Shown here piece after piece: positions 62,936 through 64,000 of a stretch of DNA of 64,000 nt. The position numbers and the translations under genes were made by a program. The notes below the pieces were generated by a model, which ran no database searches, was not told the origin of the DNA, and saw nothing but the letters and a program-made list of their open reading frames with translations. Numbering within the stretch: the stretch's first letter is position 1; each line of letters opens with the position of its first letter. Origin of the DNA: Sphingomonas sp. BK235 (GTDB lineage: Bacteria > Pseudomonadota > Alphaproteobacteria > Sphingomonadales > Sphingomonadaceae); assembly GCF_004345855.1 (NCBI RefSeq), contig NZ_SLXN01000001.1:248001-312000 (forward strand), read 5' to 3'.

Positions 62936-64000
62936 ATGAAAGCCGCCGTCCTCACCGCCGCGCGCGAGCCGCTCACCATCGCCGAGGTCACCGTCAGCGC
63001 GCCGCTCGCGCACGAGGTGCTGATCCGCACCGCCGCGGTCGGCGTGTGCCGCTCCGACCTGCACTTCGTCGACGGCCTCTACCCGCACGCGCTCCCCGCC
63101 ATCCCCGGCCATGAGGCGGCCGGCGTGGTCGAGGCGGTCGGCAGCGAGGTGCGCACCGTCAGGCCCGGCGACCATGTCGTCACCTGCCTCTCCGCCTTCT
63201 GCGGCCACTGCGAGTTCTGCCTGAGCGGCCGCATGTCGCTGTGCGTTAGCGGCGAGACGCGGCGGCCGCGCGGCGCCGAGCCGCGGCTGCGCCTCGCCGA
63301 CGGGGGCGCGGTGGCGCAGATGCTCAACCTCTCCGCCTACGCCGAGCAGATGCTGGTCCACGAACACGCCTGCGTCGCGATCGACCGCGACATGCCGCTG
63401 GACCGCGCCGCGCTGATCGGCTGCGCGGTGACGACCGGCGCGGGCGCGGTGTTCAACACCGCCGACGTCGCGCCGGGCGAGACGGTGTGCGTGGTCGGCT
63501 GCGGCGGGATCGGGCTCGCCGCGATCAACGCCGCGCGGATCGCGGGCGCGGGGCGGATCGTCGCGCTCGATCCGGTGCCCGAGAAGCGCGCCATCGCCGA
63601 GCGGCTCGGCGCGACCGACACGTTCGACAGCGCCACCGAGGGTGTCGCCGCGGCGGTGGTGGAGGCGACCCGCGGCGGCGTCCACCACGCGATCGAGGCG
63701 GTCGGCCGGCCGCAGTCGGCCGCGACCGCGGTGGCGGTGCTGCGCCGCGGCGGCACCGCGACGATCCTCGGCATGCTGCCGCCGGCCGAGTCGGTCGGCC
63801 TCTCCGCGCTCGACCTGCTCTCGGGCAAGAGGTTGCAGGGCGGGCTGATGGGCTCCAACCGCTTCCCGATCGACGTGCCGCGGCTGGTCGACTTCTACCA
63901 GCGCGGGCTGCTCGACCTCGACACGCTGATCGCCGAGCGGCTGCCGCTCGAACGCATCAACCACGCCTTCGACGAGCTCCGCCGCGGCGACTCGACGCGC
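62936..64000 (+). CDS. Zinc-dependent alcohol dehydrogenase (MDR), partial at the right edge
   Basis: The frame opens at ATG 62936 and runs off the window after about 355 residues, near the expected end. Catalytic zinc ligands are in GVCRSDLHFVDG and IPGHEAAGVVEAVG. The structural zinc site is CGHCEFCLSGRMSLC. The NAD Rossmann motif is VVGCGGIGLAAINAARIAGA, followed by an acidic residue in VALDP that favours NAD+. It resembles class III-like alcohol or formaldehyde dehydrogenases. It lies downstream of an acyl-CoA dehydrogenase gene but behind a repeat array, so co-transcription is uncertain. Confidence 0.92.
   Translation, partial: MKAAVLTAAREPLTIAEVTVSAPLAHEVLIRTAAVGVCRSDLHFVDGLYPHALPAIPGHEAAGVVEAVGSEVRTVRPGDHVVTCLSAFCGHCEFCLSGRMSLCVSGETRRPRGAEPRLRLADGGAVAQMLNLSAYAEQMLVHEHACVAIDRDMPLDRAALIGCAVTTGAGAVFNTADVAPGETVCVVGCGGIGLAAINAARIAGAGRIVALDPVPEKRAIAERLGATDTFDSATEGVAAAVVEATRGGVHHAIEAVGRPQSAATAVAVLRRGGTATILGMLPPAESVGLSALDLLSGKRLQGGLMGSNRFPIDVPRLVDFYQRGLLDLDTLIAERLPLERINHAFDELRRGDSTR

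Overview
The window is a high-GC, gene-dense stretch of a Gram-negative bacterial chromosome. Several features point to a sphingomonad-type alphaproteobacterium. These are pyruvate dehydrogenase E1-beta with an N-terminal lipoyl domain, Xanthomonas/Caulobacter-type TonB receptors, many GTG starts and 1-4 nt gene overlaps, and dispersed repeats of the form CGTCATCCCGGACTTG...CGGGATGACG. No rRNA, tRNA, CRISPR array, phage or IS transposase was seen.

Region 1 (1-30207) reads as one catabolic locus for N-glycans and GlcNAc. A leftward operon encodes beta-hexosaminidase (GH20), beta-mannosidase (GH2), a GH3 enzyme, alpha-1,6-mannosidase (GH125) and alpha-mannosidase (GH92, cut by the left edge). 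A leftward TonB receptor faces a rightward GntR/UTRA regulator that overlaps a GH2 beta-galactosidase gene. A second leftward operon encodes a SIS-type GlcN-6-P deaminase, NagA, a fused EIIA-HPr-EI phosphotransferase and a NagE-type permease. A third encodes a glycosylasparaginase and a CutC-family protein, divergent from a second TonB receptor. Together these could import N-glycopeptides across the outer membrane, trim them in the periplasm, release GlcNAc from Asn, phosphorylate it on entry and convert it to fructose-6-P. GH2-GH3-GH125-GH92 is the set known from the plant N-glycan (nix) cluster of Xanthomonas campestris. The best operator candidate is a perfect 8-bp inverted repeat at 14586-14608.

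Region 2 (30262-39534) holds a small membrane protein, an arginine succinyltransferase operon (AstA, AstB and an M20 hydrolase that may replace AstE), RppH, cyclopropane-fatty-acid synthase, photolyase, an HDAC-like deacetylase and an HSL-type esterase. Region 3 (39800-51971) is mostly housekeeping: SDR, PurF, HisI, a lipoprotein, a LiuR-like MerR regulator with an acyl-CoA dehydrogenase, a cell-wall hydrolase, CysK, an MFS exporter and PDH E1 alpha/beta. Region 4 (52155-64000) has a two-component system, a polyproline EF-hand protein, a thioesterase, an isochorismatase-like hydrolase, a GST, a TetA-like MFS protein, an AraC regulator, a double TetR regulator divergent from an acyl-CoA dehydrogenase, a three-copy 96-bp tandem repeat and a Zn alcohol dehydrogenase cut by the right edge.

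All functions are assigned from reading motifs and family resemblance; no database search was run.
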